Assembly: GCF_015222005.1 (NCBI RefSeq)
Contig: NZ_JADFFL010000015.1
Coordinates: 1 to 33,890, forward strand
DNA from: Mucilaginibacter myungsuensis
GTDB taxonomy: Bacteria; Bacteroidota; Bacteroidia; Sphingobacteriales; Sphingobacteriaceae
Length of the DNA stretch: 33,890 bases
Direction of reading: 5' to 3'
Shown one piece after another: positions 14,596 through 23,304 of the stretch. Both the position numbers and the translations under genes were made by a program. Every line of letters begins with the position of its first letter. Position 1 is the stretch's first letter. The notes below the pieces were generated by a model. The model saw nothing but the letters and a program-made list of their open reading frames with translations, was not told the origin of the DNA and did not search any database.

Positions 14596-15609
14596 ATGAT
14601 AACTGTTGATCTGCGTAGCGACACCGTTACCAAGCCTACCCCCGAAATGTTAGCCGCCATGATGAGCGCCAAAGTTGGCGACGATGTTTTTGGCGAGGAT
14701 GAGACCGTTGCCGCGCTCGAAGCTAAAGCCGCGGCCATGTTCGGGATGGAGGCTGGTATCTTTTGCCCGTCGGGCACCATGACCAACCAGATCGCCATTA
14801 AATGTTTCACCCAACCCTTGGATGAACTGATCGCTGATCAGACGGCGCACGTTTATCGTTACGAGGGTGGGGGCATCGCCTTCAACTCAGGGGTATCGAC
14901 AAGATTACTGAACGGCGACCGTGGTCGTATAACCGCTGAAATGATCGCGCCCGAGATCAATGCCGAGAATATTCATTTCCCCAATACCAGTTTAGTGGTT
15001 TTAGAGAACACCGTTAACAAAGGCGGCGGCAGTTGCTATACTTTAGCTGATATTGCCCCGATAGCTGACCTGTGCCGCGATAAAGGATTAAAGCTGCACT
15101 TGGATGGCGCACGCATATTCAACGCGCTTGCGAACACACGAGATAAGGCCGTGGACTATGGCAAATACTTCAATGGCGTATCCGTTTGCTTATCTAAAGG
15201 CTTAGGAGCACCGATCGGGTCTGTGCTATTGGCTGATGCAGCTACGATCAAGTACGCCCGTCGTATCCGTAAGGTTTTGGGCGGTGGAATGCGTCAGGCA
15301 GGTTTTTTAGCAGCCGCTGGTATCTATGCGTTGGATAATCATGTTGATCGTTTACAAATAGACCATGCCCATGCGCACATCTTAGCCGAAGAGTTAGGTA
15401 AGCTTAATTGGGTGATAAGTGTTATGCCTGCCGATACTAATATCGTATTATTCGATACCGTAGAACCTGCTGATTATATCATCAAAAAGCTGAATGAAAA
15501 AGGCATCCAATGTATGAGCACCGGGCCAAATCGCATCCGTTTTGTACTGCATTTAGATGTGCATCCGGAGCAGGTGGAATATACCGTTAGTGTTTTGAAA
15601 GGGCTATAG
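14596..15609 (+). CDS. ltaE: Low-specificity L-threonine aldolase
   Basis: A 337-residue PLP enzyme of fold type I that splits threonine or allo-threonine into glycine and acetaldehyde. Typical segments are DLRSDTVTKPTPEM at 5-18, GDDVFGEDETV at 28-38, FCPSGTMTNQIA at 56-67, LHLDGARIFNA with Asp170 (PLP ring), and VCLSKGLGAPIGS, where Lys201 forms the Schiff base. The end has VMPADTNIVLFD. The length and the ATG at 14596 fit the family. It is monocistronic. The PLP it uses would come from the pdxH product earlier in the window. The family also includes related beta-eliminating lyases, so the substrate preference is not fully certain. Confidence 0.93.
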   Translation: MITVDLRSDTVTKPTPEMLAAMMSAKVGDDVFGEDETVAALEAKAAAMFGMEAGIFCPSGTMTNQIAIKCFTQPLDELIADQTAHVYRYEGGGIAFNSGVSTRLLNGDRGRITAEMIAPEINAENIHFPNTSLVVLENTVNKGGGSCYTLADIAPIADLCRDKGLKLHLDGARIFNALANTRDKAVDYGKYFNGVSVCLSKGLGAPIGSVLLADAATIKYARRIRKVLGGGMRQAGFLAAAGIYALDNHVDRLQIDHAHAHILAEELGKLNWVISVMPADTNIVLFDTVEPADYIIKKLNEKGIQCMSTGPNRIRFVLHLDVHPEQVEYTVSVLKGL

Positions 15610-15917
15610 GTAAAAGTGAAAGTTAACAAAGGTTAACATATTTCAATTTGCGTTTTTATATAAAATATTGATAGTCAATACATTGCATAGATATAAATAG
15701 GTAGGTGATGTTCATTATCAACGATGCTATTTACCCCTTAGGGGCATACCCGTGGTTTTGACTTTCTGTTCTCGCAAAACTTGTTTCATTTCAAGGTTTC
15801 AGTCGTCGCAGACTGAAGTCAGTTGTACGAACAGTTGTCACCTTAGCTGCGCTTCAGGATGACAAATAGGTAGATAAAGCTTATGTTTATGGCTACGTCC
15901 TTTAGGGGGGCGAGGGA
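15610..15917. other. 308-bp gap with several small palindromes, no gene seen
   Basis: No gene is visible. It contains a CCCCTTAGGGG palindrome near 15735, a perfect hairpin TTCAGTC-6 nt-GACTGAA at 15798-15817, and an imperfect palindrome at 15835-15865. The gap lies between the end of threonine aldolase and the end of the minus-strand Anbu operon, so the palindromes may stop transcription from both sides. Confidence 0.5.
15835..15865. repeat. TTGTCACC...GGATGACAA palindrome
   Basis: TTGTCACC at 15835-15842 pairs with GGATGACAA at 15857-15865 with one bulge; the middle CTGCGCTTCAG is also partly palindromic. On the other strand it reads TTGTCATCCTGAAGCGCAG, a sequence form often seen as a dispersed intergenic repeat in this phylum. 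Confidence 0.6.
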
Positions 15918-16295
15918 TCAAAACTCCTCAAAACTATCCCTGCTGATCTTATCATGAATGAACACGGTAAGGGTCTGATCGGCAGGGTCGATAGTAAAAT
16001 TGCTTGTCTCTGTATGTCTGGTCTCTGCCCGTTTATCGGCGCAAGCAAAGGTGAACTCTACATGGTAAGCAAAGCGTACCTGTCCGGTGTTTTTAATGGG
16101 GTCAAAGTCGGCAGAAATGATATCGTATGATGGGACGATAGGAGCACCGTCTTCGTCGCTATGATAGTTTTGAAGTTGTGCCCTGATGCTTTCATTGTCA
16201 GCCAATATCTGTTGAAACGAAGCCAAAGCATCACCAGACGATGTTTGCAGATCTTGATACCAGCTATCAGAAAAATTGATCTTTACCGCCCCCAT
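15918..16295 (-). CDS. Small protein of unknown function in the Anbu operon
   Basis: I do not recognise this 125-residue protein. It is acidic, with no signal peptide or membrane segment. The N-terminal half (WYQDLQTSSGDALASFQQIL and QLQNYHSDEDG) is helical in character; the C-terminal half (GQVRFAYHVEFTFACADKR and NFTIDPADQTLTVFIHD) alternates as beta strands, and one Cys is present. It starts 4 bp after the transglutaminase-like gene ends, so it is the third gene of the operon and very likely transcribed with Anbu. Its tight position suggests a job linked to the peptidase or the transglutaminase-like enzyme; that is inference only. Confidence 0.8.
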   Translation of the reverse strand: MGAVKINFSDSWYQDLQTSSGDALASFQQILADNESIRAQLQNYHSDEDGAPIVPSYDIISADFDPIKNTGQVRFAYHVEFTFACADKRAETRHTETSNFTIDPADQTLTVFIHDKISRDSFEEF

Positions 16296-16299
16296 CTAT

Positions 16300-17145
16300 C
16301 TACAAATAAGTAATGCCTTCAAATCTGTTTTTAGGGTAAAAGTAAGACTTGAAATCTCCTTCTATCAGCTCACAATTTACTTTTATGCCGGTTCCGTATA
16401 CGTCACCAAAAAGATTGGATACAGGTGCATCGGCAGCATCACGGCCGGTGGCTATTTTTACCATTCCATTAAGCGGGGCTAAGCCTGTCGCGTCAAAAAG
16501 CACCCATTCGCCGCCAATGTAGGCCTCAAAACAAGCGTGAAAATCTGCCGGATTTAGCTTGTAGGCATAGCCCGTAAAATATCTTGCGGGGATGGTGAGT
16601 GCGCGACAAAGGGCTATGCCCAAGTGTGCAAAATCACGGCATACGCCGGCTTGTTCGGTAACGGTTTCGTAAGCTGACGTCTGCGCGTTACTGGATCCGC
16701 TCAGGTAAAGTACGTTGGTATTTATCCAATTGGTCAGCGCTTTTACTTGCTCGAAAGGGCTGGATATATCACCGAACATGTGGCCGGCTATCCGGTATAG
16801 TTTATCAGATTGGCAATACCTGCTTTGATTTAAAAAAGGGAATACGGCCGGCTCCAGATCCGCCATGGCTATCCCTTTAGTGTCCCTATGGTCTATTATT
16901 TTGTAAGCGTTATTTACAATAGCGTCGTAATTAACAGTAAGTTCGCAAGGCTGGGTAATATCCAAACGCATAAAACGGTTCTCGCCGCCAACATTTTGCA
17001 GTTCTTCCATCTTAACCTCCGGGGTGGTGGTAAAGGTTTCTTGCAGTACTTGCTGGTCCGCGGTTTTTAGCGCATGAATATTTAAAATGATCGTACTTGC
17101 CGACTTAACAACATAATTCAGTTGGGCTGTAACGTTCAATTTCAT
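16300..17145 (-). CDS. Transglutaminase-like cysteine protein, Anbu-associated
   Basis: A 281-residue cytoplasmic protein with a transglutaminase-like core. The triad can be placed: Cys169 in EQAGVCRDFAHLGIALCRAL, His203 in DFHACFEAYIGGEW and Asp218 in WVLFDATGLAPL. An N-terminal strand-rich part (about 1-90) precedes it, as in the bacterial transglutaminase-like proteins that occur next to Anbu, alpha-E and ATP-grasp genes. Such proteins may cleave or form amide bonds; the substrate is unknown. Its start overlaps the Anbu stop by 4 bp (ATGA), so the two are translationally coupled. No ATP-grasp or alpha-E gene is seen nearby. Confidence 0.9.
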   Translation of the reverse strand: MKLNVTAQLNYVVKSASTIILNIHALKTADQQVLQETFTTTPEVKMEELQNVGGENRFMRLDITQPCELTVNYDAIVNNAYKIIDHRDTKGIAMADLEPAVFPFLNQSRYCQSDKLYRIAGHMFGDISSPFEQVKALTNWINTNVLYLSGSSNAQTSAYETVTEQAGVCRDFAHLGIALCRALTIPARYFTGYAYKLNPADFHACFEAYIGGEWVLFDATGLAPLNGMVKIATGRDAADAPVSNLFGDVYGTGIKVNCELIEGDFKSYFYPKNRFEGITYL

Positions 17146-17873
17146 ATAGCAGTTTCAGGTAAATTGTGGAACGCTTTTTCCATCCAGTCCTCACCAACGT
17201 TTTGCAATGCAGTGCTTAATTCCTGCGCCCATTGGTCGGATATATATTCCAGGTCTTTTTTCTCGTAACGTTGTTCAACGATCTCGAAAGAGTCTTTCTT
17301 ATACAATACAACGTCGATAGGGAAGTCTACATTGTTCGAGCTTACGCGTGTGCTGTCAAATGACAAAAAGCCGACTTTTAAAGCTAATCGCATAGAAGAA
17401 TCCTCGCGTAGCACCCGGTTCAATATCGGCTTACCGTGACCGGAATTGCCAATGATCATGAAAGGAGCGCCGCTGCCCAGTTCTACCCAGTTACCTTCGG
17501 GATAAAGGAGGAAAAGTTTATGCTCATCGTCATCTTTTAACTGACCACCAATAATGGTATTCAGATCAAATTTAAAACCCGCTTTTTCCAGTGTGGCGCG
17601 GTCCTCGGCGGCAACGCGTTTTATCTGCTCTCCGTAGGCATTAACTGCCTTATACATCTTGTTGTATTCATTCTGCTCCATTAGCTCGTCAAAGTACACC
17701 ATGGCTTTGTCGCGCACCGAGCGCAGGCCGCTGGTCATAATAAAAAGCGAGCAGTTATCTTTCTGGTAAACCCATACTTTCTTTTTGGTAGTGGTATCGG
17801 TACCTGATGTGATACGTGTATCGGCTATGGCGATCAGCCCTTGTTTAACTTTTATTCCTAAGCAATAGGTCAT
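17142..17873 (-). CDS. Anbu, proteasome-like N-terminal threonine peptidase
   Basis: A 243-residue protein of the Ntn-hydrolase fold, matching the Anbu (ancestral beta subunit) group related to HslV and 20S proteasome beta subunits. It begins MTYCLGIKVKQGLIAIADTR: Thr2 becomes the N-terminal nucleophile once Met is removed, with no propeptide, and Asp18 (17 when counted from that Thr) is at the conserved position. Lys30-32 lie near the conserved Lys position. GLRSVRDKAMVYFDEL and the GxGxPFMIIGNSGHGKPIL region fit the family. Function in cells and a natural substrate are not established for the family. It is the first gene of a three-gene operon. Confidence 0.88.
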   Translation of the reverse strand: MTYCLGIKVKQGLIAIADTRITSGTDTTTKKKVWVYQKDNCSLFIMTSGLRSVRDKAMVYFDELMEQNEYNKMYKAVNAYGEQIKRVAAEDRATLEKAGFKFDLNTIIGGQLKDDDEHKLFLLYPEGNWVELGSGAPFMIIGNSGHGKPILNRVLREDSSMRLALKVGFLSFDSTRVSSNNVDFPIDVVLYKKDSFEIVEQRYEKKDLEYISDQWAQELSTALQNVGEDWMEKAFHNLPETAI

Positions 17874-17957
17874 TCTTTAGCAAATTATCGGAAAGCCAAA
17901 TTAAGCTAAATTAACCGAAGGCGGGCAATATATTTTAGGTTTTTGGGGGATGCCGGA

Positions 17958-18689
17958 CTAAACAACTGATTCTATCAGCCCATCTATCTTTTGGATGATA
18001 TCGATAAATTTTTGTTTCCCGCTTTTTCCATCACAGGCATTGTGTGGTCTATTCCACCAGGCACTTGCCGGGTGTGGTACCGAATGAGACCTTATGTTCG
18101 TAAATATGCCGTCTGCCTCTTTATTGCGCCAGTGTATAAAACTGTTGTAAGCTTTTTTGCTGACGAAGATCAAGTCGGTCGGTTGCGCTATCTCGGCTAT
18201 TGCCTTAATAGTGTTATAGGCAATTCGGTAGTCGTTACCGGATAATTGGATGCTGGCCCCTGTCTCTTCGGCCGGACGCTGGAAATAATTGTAGTAGCCA
18301 AATTGATGAAAAAGATACTTGTCTTTTTTAGATATGTTGCGTGCATCGAACACGGCGTTCTTAATGTTGTAAAAGATACTGTGGCCTTTCGAAAATTTCG
18401 TTTTATCTAACGCATAACCATCGGCCCATTCGACTATGCCGCGTGTGTTGGTCCAACCGCGCTCGCGTTCAGATAGCAAAGACTTATTCCCGTCGTACCA
18501 GGTTTGGCTGCTGCTTTTGCCGTTACTTTTAGAAGGTAAATAGTGACTTTCGGCAATTAATAATATCCTGTTCTGTTGACCCTCCCAAGCATTGCCTATA
18601 AAGGGTAAAAACTGCGGATAGTTGCTAAGATGTACTAAGCGGTCTTTTAAAAGTGCATCGTAAGTGCTGCAATAAAGGTTGGTATCCAT
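17958..18689 (-). CDS. Hypothetical protein, possibly uracil-DNA glycosylase-like fold
   Basis: A 243-residue cytoplasmic protein that I cannot assign firmly. Two segments recall the uracil-DNA glycosylase superfamily: RILLIAESHYLP at 41-52, in the place of the motif 1 loop, and SVPHPASAWWNRP at 203-215, like the motif 2 HPS/HPA loop, after a strand LIFVSKKAYNSF. The usual water-activating Asp is not evident, which makes a repair role uncertain. The frame is open 19 codons further upstream to an ATG at 18746; the later ATG at 18689 is chosen because the extra part has no family-like features. It is divergent from the DEAD-box helicase and lies 85 bp upstream of Anbu on the same strand. Confidence 0.7.
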   Translation of the reverse strand: MDTNLYCSTYDALLKDRLVHLSNYPQFLPFIGNAWEGQQNRILLIAESHYLPSKSNGKSSSQTWYDGNKSLLSERERGWTNTRGIVEWADGYALDKTKFSKGHSIFYNIKNAVFDARNISKKDKYLFHQFGYYNYFQRPAEETGASIQLSGNDYRIAYNTIKAIAEIAQPTDLIFVSKKAYNSFIHWRNKEADGIFTNIRSHSVPHPASAWWNRPHNACDGKSGKQKFIDIIQKIDGLIESVV

Positions 18690-18840
18690 GATAAGTATTA
18701 AGTTGCGTTGAGAGGTAAAAGTAGTAAAGCTTTTGATATCCCGCATACTACCCTGATAATTTTAAGGGTCGATCACCGGACAGTTAATCATTAAGCCCGT
18801 TAAAAATTACTATCTTGCCAACTTTGCATAAATACAGATA

Positions 18841-20307
18841 GTGACTTTCGACGAACTTAACTTTAACGAGCATTTGGCCGAAGGCCTTAATGCCATGGGT
18901 TTTAAAACCCCAACCCCCATACAAGCTTTAGCGATCCCGGTGATAATGACCGGTAAAGACCTGATCGCCTGCGCCCAAACAGGTACCGGTAAAACAGCAT
19001 CATACCTGTTGCCCGTGCTTAACCAGATAGAAGAGGAACATAAAGACTATACTAACACCCTGATCCTGGCCCCAACGCGTGAGTTGGCCCAACAGATAGA
19101 TCAGCAGGTGGAAGGTTTAGCTTACTTTACAGGCATCAGTTCGGTAGCGATCTTTGGTGGCGGCGATGGTATCGTTTACGAGCAGCAGCGCCGCGCTATT
19201 CAAAATGGTGTTAACCTGGTAGTAGCTACCCCGGGCCGTTTGATCGCCCACCTTACATCAGGTGTATTGAAACTGGATAAAGTAAAACACCTGGTGCTTG
19301 ACGAGGCGGACCGCATGCTGGATATGGGTTTTTACGATGATATCGTCCGCATTATCCGTTATTTGCCGGCCGAGCGTCAAACGCTTTTGTTTTCGGCTAC
19401 TATGCCACCACGCATTCGCCAGTTAGCTAATACCATCATGCGCGAACCGGAGCAGATCAATATTGCCATATCGCAACCTGCGGTCGGTATAGATCAGCAG
19501 GTTTACCGGGTGTTCGATAGCCAAAAGATACCGTTGATCAAATTGCTGTTAAAGGATGGCAAGTATTTAAGTACGATCATCTTTTCGTCTACAAAGGATA
19601 AAGTTAAAGAGGTTTACAAAGAATTAAAGCGCGCCAAGTTGGATGTAAGTCCGTTCAGTTCGGATTTTAAACAATCTGAAAGGGAAGAGATCCTGCGCGA
19701 TTTCAAGAATAAAAAACTGCCGATCATTATTGGTACCGATGCGCTTTCGCGTGGTATCGATGTGGAAGGTATCGACCTGGTGATCAACTATGATGCACCG
19801 CCCGATCCCGAGGATTATATCCACCGCATTGGCCGTACCGCGCGTGCCGAGACCAAAGGTACAGCTATCACGCTGATCAATAGCCGCGACGAGCATAAAT
19901 TACGCCGTATTGAAGCAATGATCGGTAAACCTGTACCACAAACCCCACTGCCCGAAGAATTAGGGGAAGGTCCCGGCCTGGCTGACGAGCGTTCTAAAGA
20001 TAGCAGAGGTAATGATCGCCATGGTAAGCGCCCTGCCGGAAAAGGTAATGCAAACAGAAATGGTGGCGGTAACCGTGGCCCTAAGCCGGATGGTAACCGT
20101 CCACCTAAAACGTATGCCCCTAAGCCGGAAGGCGATAATGCCGAGGGGCCTGCAGTTGTGGCTACCGAAGGTGGCGAACAGGCGCCTAAAAAGCCCAACA
20201 ACAAAAAGCGTAAATGGCCGCGCAAGAAGAAGAGCGGTGATGGTGGCAATGCCCCTAACGCTGACCAGGGCGGTGCATCCGCCCCGTCATCACCCGTAGC
20301 GGAATAA
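18841..20307 (+). CDS. DEAD-box RNA helicase, RhlE-like, with basic disordered tail
   Basis: A 488-residue ATP-dependent RNA helicase starting at a GTG. All core motifs are present: Q motif GFKTPTPIQ (20-28), Walker A AQTGTGKT (45-52), PTRELA (78-83), GG and TPGR (130-133), DEAD at 154-157, SAT at 185-187, and HRIGRTAR at 328-335. After residue 372 comes a tail of about 115 residues rich in Gly, Asn, Pro, Lys and Arg, with repeats such as PKPDGNRPPKTYAPKPEG and a very basic KKRKWPRKKK, suited to RNA binding. Members act in cold adaptation, ribosome assembly or RNA decay. No ATG lies near the conserved start. Its 3' end overlaps the convergent histidine kinase gene by 18 bp. Confidence 0.94.
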   Translation: MTFDELNFNEHLAEGLNAMGFKTPTPIQALAIPVIMTGKDLIACAQTGTGKTASYLLPVLNQIEEEHKDYTNTLILAPTRELAQQIDQQVEGLAYFTGISSVAIFGGGDGIVYEQQRRAIQNGVNLVVATPGRLIAHLTSGVLKLDKVKHLVLDEADRMLDMGFYDDIVRIIRYLPAERQTLLFSATMPPRIRQLANTIMREPEQINIAISQPAVGIDQQVYRVFDSQKIPLIKLLLKDGKYLSTIIFSSTKDKVKEVYKELKRAKLDVSPFSSDFKQSEREEILRDFKNKKLPIIIGTDALSRGIDVEGIDLVINYDAPPDPEDYIHRIGRTARAETKGTAITLINSRDEHKLRRIEAMIGKPVPQTPLPEELGEGPGLADERSKDSRGNDRHGKRPAGKGNANRNGGGNRGPKPDGNRPPKTYAPKPEGDNAEGPAVVATEGGEQAPKKPNNKKRKWPRKKKSGDGGNAPNADQGGASAPSSPVAE

Positions 20308-22488
20308 TAAGCGGTTGGTGTCGGCTATTTTGGTCTTTAACCTCAGGGCGATCTTTTCTATCAGGTCGTGCTCTTTAAACGGTTTAAGCACAATATCGTC
20401 GGCACCGGCCACAAAGTACTTATCGCGGTCTTCTTTTAATACGTTAGCCGTCATTACGATCACCGGCATCTCTGCTTTAAGCGTATTTTGTTCCTGTCTA
20501 ATGTTGGCCAATAGTTCTATACCGCCCATTATCGGCATCTGGATGTCGGTCAGTACTATATCGTAGGTGTTAGCACGGAATAGTTCTAAGGCTTCCTGTC
20601 CATCGTTGGCTACGTCCACATCTATCTTCCATTTCTTAAGTATCGTTTTAGCTAACAACACGTTAAGGTTGTTATCCTCGGCCATTAATACTTTCGCGCC
20701 CGATACTTTTTCCAATAGTTCTGTATGGCTTATGGTTTCTGTAACCGCACATTGCGCTTTGTCTGCCAAACCAAATGGCAACTCAAAGCTGAACACAGAT
20801 CCTTTGCCCATCTCGCTGATCACTTTAATATGACCGCCCTGCAAGTCAATTATCTTTTTGCAGATGGCCAAACCGAGCCCGGTACCTTTGTGGCGGGTCA
20901 CTTTCTGCGCGTCGGCCACTTGTGTAAACTCGTCGAATAAGGTAGGTATGTCGGCTTTTTTGATGCCGATGCCGGTATCTTTTATGCGGATCTTCAATAT
21001 AGCCCGGCCGTCCTTATTCGGCATGACCATCGCCTGCAGTAAAACCTCGCCTTGCTGGGTGAATTTAATAGCGTTCACCAATAAATTAACCACTACCTGT
21101 TTAAGGCGGATCACATCGCCCCTAAAGCATAGATCATCGTCGATATTAATGTTTTTGGCAAGCATCAGGCCTTTTTTAGATGCCTGTATGTGGACCGTGT
21201 GCAGCGCATCATTCAAAGCATCGGTTATCATGAATGGCTGTTGCTCGAACGACATTTTGCCCGTTTCGTACTTAGCCAGGTCCAGTATCTCGTTAACTAC
21301 CTCCAACAGCATATGCGACGAACTGCGGATGGCGTTCACTTGCTCGGTCTGCGCCGGGTCAAGGATACTGGAACTTAACTGCTCCGAAAAACCGATCACC
21401 GAATTAAGCGGTGTACGTATCTCGTGGCTCATGCTGGCCATAAAACGGCTTTTGTTATCGGCATATTCGCGGTCGCGGTCGGCCTCGATAATGGTTTTGC
21501 GCTGATTCTCGAATATCTTCCATACATTGTAAAGGACGATGCATATCAAAGCGATCAGGGCGATCAGTGTCATTTTAGACAGCGAATCGTATTCGTCAAA
21601 AACGTTGGTGATCTTCCCGCTCAATTCGGCCTTGCTCTGGGCCGAATAATTCATCTCCATGGCCTTGTAGTGCTTTAACTCGGATATGATACTGATGACC
21701 AGATTACTGTTAATGAGCAGGATCTCGTGCTCGTTGTGCCTCAGTTCGTTATTAGCTACGTAAAGTTTGCGGTAATGGGCTCGGGTCTTTTTAGGTAGTG
21801 GGGCGTAAACGGTGCGGGCGGCGGTCGATATGGTTTTTACGGTGTCGGTCTTTACGATCAGCGAGTCCTCGGCTTTCGGTACCTTTTTGTTTTTACCGGT
21901 GATGGCGGCGATCATGCGCCCAAAGAACTTTTTCCGTGGTGCGGCGGTCGACCCGGCTGTTAACTTTGGCAGTGTGTCAACGTGTGTAGTAGTTTTTACG
22001 GTCTCTTTAACAGGCACGGCAATCTTCATTTTACTGAAAGCCATAGTGCTGTCCATGCGCCCAGTAGTGCCGATCAGGCTATCTGTTAATCTGCGAAATT
22101 GCACATAGCTGGTGGTCTTAGTGGTTTTTTCGGCAAGTAGTTTTTTTACATTCTCTGCCCCAATATTGGTGATGCCCGGGTCGCTAAATTTAACGCGGGT
22201 TAAAAGAGTATTTAACTTTTTTAGCTGTAACGAAAATTCTTTAACGTATTTTTTGTCGCCGGTGAGGGCATAAAGGCGGCTATTGTTGTCGGCTGCGTAA
22301 AGATTGAGTAAGCAGCTGTCTATCAAGTCGGTGTTTTGGCGGGCGGTGATCAGTTTGGCAATGCTGCCTTCCAGTTTTTTAGCGCTGGTATAGCGCATAT
22401 ATAAAAAGAATGCCCCTGTAAACAACACACTGACCAAAAGGACGATAAGGCCATAACGTAATACAGGTATCTTTCTTAAATTTATCAT
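20290..22488 (-). CDS. Hybrid sensor histidine kinase with receiver domain
   Basis: A 732-residue membrane sensor. TM1 is at about 11-31 and TM2 at about 305-323, leaving an extracytoplasmic region of about 270 residues. The kinase has the phospho-acceptor His355 in FMASMSHEIRTPLNSVIGF, the N box QVVVNLLVNAIKF (464-476), DTGIG (504-508) and GTGLGL (535-540). The receiver domain (about 598-715) has Asp604-Asp605-like acids in AEDN, the phospho-acceptor Asp648 in VLTDIQMP, Thr680 and Lys702. The sensor part contains an odd basic, Thr/Lys-rich stretch (about 165-240). No dedicated regulator gene is next to it, so the receiver may signal through a phosphotransfer protein. The end overlaps the helicase by 18 bp. 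Confidence 0.95.
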   Translation of the reverse strand: MINLRKIPVLRYGLIVLLVSVLFTGAFFLYMRYTSAKKLEGSIAKLITARQNTDLIDSCLLNLYAADNNSRLYALTGDKKYVKEFSLQLKKLNTLLTRVKFSDPGITNIGAENVKKLLAEKTTKTTSYVQFRRLTDSLIGTTGRMDSTMAFSKMKIAVPVKETVKTTTHVDTLPKLTAGSTAAPRKKFFGRMIAAITGKNKKVPKAEDSLIVKTDTVKTISTAARTVYAPLPKKTRAHYRKLYVANNELRHNEHEILLINSNLVISIISELKHYKAMEMNYSAQSKAELSGKITNVFDEYDSLSKMTLIALIALICIVLYNVWKIFENQRKTIIEADRDREYADNKSRFMASMSHEIRTPLNSVIGFSEQLSSSILDPAQTEQVNAIRSSSHMLLEVVNEILDLAKYETGKMSFEQQPFMITDALNDALHTVHIQASKKGLMLAKNINIDDDLCFRGDVIRLKQVVVNLLVNAIKFTQQGEVLLQAMVMPNKDGRAILKIRIKDTGIGIKKADIPTLFDEFTQVADAQKVTRHKGTGLGLAICKKIIDLQGGHIKVISEMGKGSVFSFELPFGLADKAQCAVTETISHTELLEKVSGAKVLMAEDNNLNVLLAKTILKKWKIDVDVANDGQEALELFRANTYDIVLTDIQMPIMGGIELLANIRQEQNTLKAEMPVIVMTANVLKEDRDKYFVAGADDIVLKPFKEHDLIEKIALRLKTKIADTNRLLFRYG

Positions 22489-22654
22489 AGGCGGTTGATG
22501 CTCCGAGTAAGAGGTATCGCAATATTTAACCGTTGCAATACTTTCTTATACGGCAAAAATTTCTTTTAAAGCAACATGGTGCTTGCGGATATGGTTTTTA
22601 TAGATCTATAGCCAAAAGTTGTATATGTGCCGGAAACTCCTTTGTCACAACAAT

Positions 22655-22685
22655 TTTGCCCTGTAAAGATAAATGCCTAATTTTG
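22655..22685 (+). promoter_or_regulatory. Bacteroidota-type promoter of the DUF4920 gene
   Basis: TTTG at 22655-22658, 19 bp, then TAATTTTG at 22678-22685, a full match to the TTTG/TAnnTTTG pattern. The predicted start near 22690 leaves a leader of about 30 bases before the ATG at 22720. Confidence 0.8.
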
Positions 22686-22719
22686 ATGCAGATATTAACA
22701 ACTCATCAATAAATACAAT

Positions 22720-23196
22720 ATGAAAGCTATTTTAATGTTCGCTTTTGCTTCACTGTTAACAGTAGGCGCTAAAGCACAACAAAGTGCCATTACTCCGGCT
22801 GCACCCGGCGTAACTTATGGTAAAGGCGCTGTTGCGGCTAATGCTATCGCTGTGCAAGAATTACCTAAAGCATTTAAAGGCGACTCGGTTTACAAAGGCC
22901 AGATCACCGGTAAGGTTGTACAGGTTTGCACTAAAAAAGGTTGCTTTATGAAATTAGAGCAAGCCAACAACGAGACCGTAATGGTGCGCTTTACAGACTA
23001 CGCTTTCTTTATGCCGCAAAACATCGTAGGTAAAACTGTAGTGCTTGACGGTACTGCTAAAGTGACCACTACATCGGTTGAGGACCTGCAACACTACGCA
23101 AAAGACCTTGGTAAAAGCAAAGAAGAAATAGCTGCTATTAAAGAGCCTAAAAAAGGCTCGGAAATTATGGCCGATGGCGTACTTGTAGTTAAGTAA
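22720..23196 (+). CDS. Exported DUF4920 domain protein
   Basis: A 158-residue exported protein with a signal peptide (MKAILMFAFASLLTVGAKAQ, cut after about residue 20). The remainder matches the DUF4920 group: a small beta-barrel-like domain with the segment GKVVQVCTKKGCFMKL, where Cys70 and Cys75 form a CxxxxC pair that could bind metal or form a disulfide. AKDLGKSKEEIAAIKEPKKG forms a helix near the end. Its role is unknown. It has its own promoter at 22655-22685 and its own terminator at 23223-23260, so it is monocistronic. Confidence 0.88.
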   Translation: MKAILMFAFASLLTVGAKAQQSAITPAAPGVTYGKGAVAANAIAVQELPKAFKGDSVYKGQITGKVVQVCTKKGCFMKLEQANNETVMVRFTDYAFFMPQNIVGKTVVLDGTAKVTTTSVEDLQHYAKDLGKSKEEIAAIKEPKKGSEIMADGVLVVK

Positions 23197-23222
23197 GCTA
23201 TACCCTTTTCTAAAAGATATTA

Positions 23223-23260
23223 AGAACGGCTTTCCGGCAACGGAGAGCCGTTCTTTGTTT
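23223..23260 (+). terminator. Intrinsic terminator after the DUF4920 gene
   Basis: AAGAACGGCT (23223-23232) pairs with AGCCGTTCTT (23246-23255), with an inner TCCG/CGGA stem, followed by TGTTT. It separates this gene from the ArsR operon. Confidence 0.85.
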
Positions 23261-23272
23261 ATTGAAAAATTA

Positions 23273-23304
23273 TTTGCGTAACCAAAAGGTTTCATTTATA
23301 CTTG
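23273..23304 (+). promoter_or_regulatory. Promoter of the ArsR-SRPBCC operon
   Basis: TTTG at 23273-23276, 20 bp, then TATACTTG at 23297-23304, one base off TAnnTTTG. Transcription would start at about 23310, inside the dyad at 23304-23319 and about 20 bases before the ATG. Confidence 0.65.

Noticed and set aside
19815..20249. Minus-strand 144-codon frame in the helicase tail
   Set aside because: It is a shadow of the Gly/Pro/Lys-rich tail and has the matching Pro/Ser/Leu bias.
20858..21505. Plus-strand 215-codon frame inside the histidine kinase gene
   Set aside because: It is antisense to conserved kinase motifs, and its translation is rich in Ser and Cys without domain patterns.
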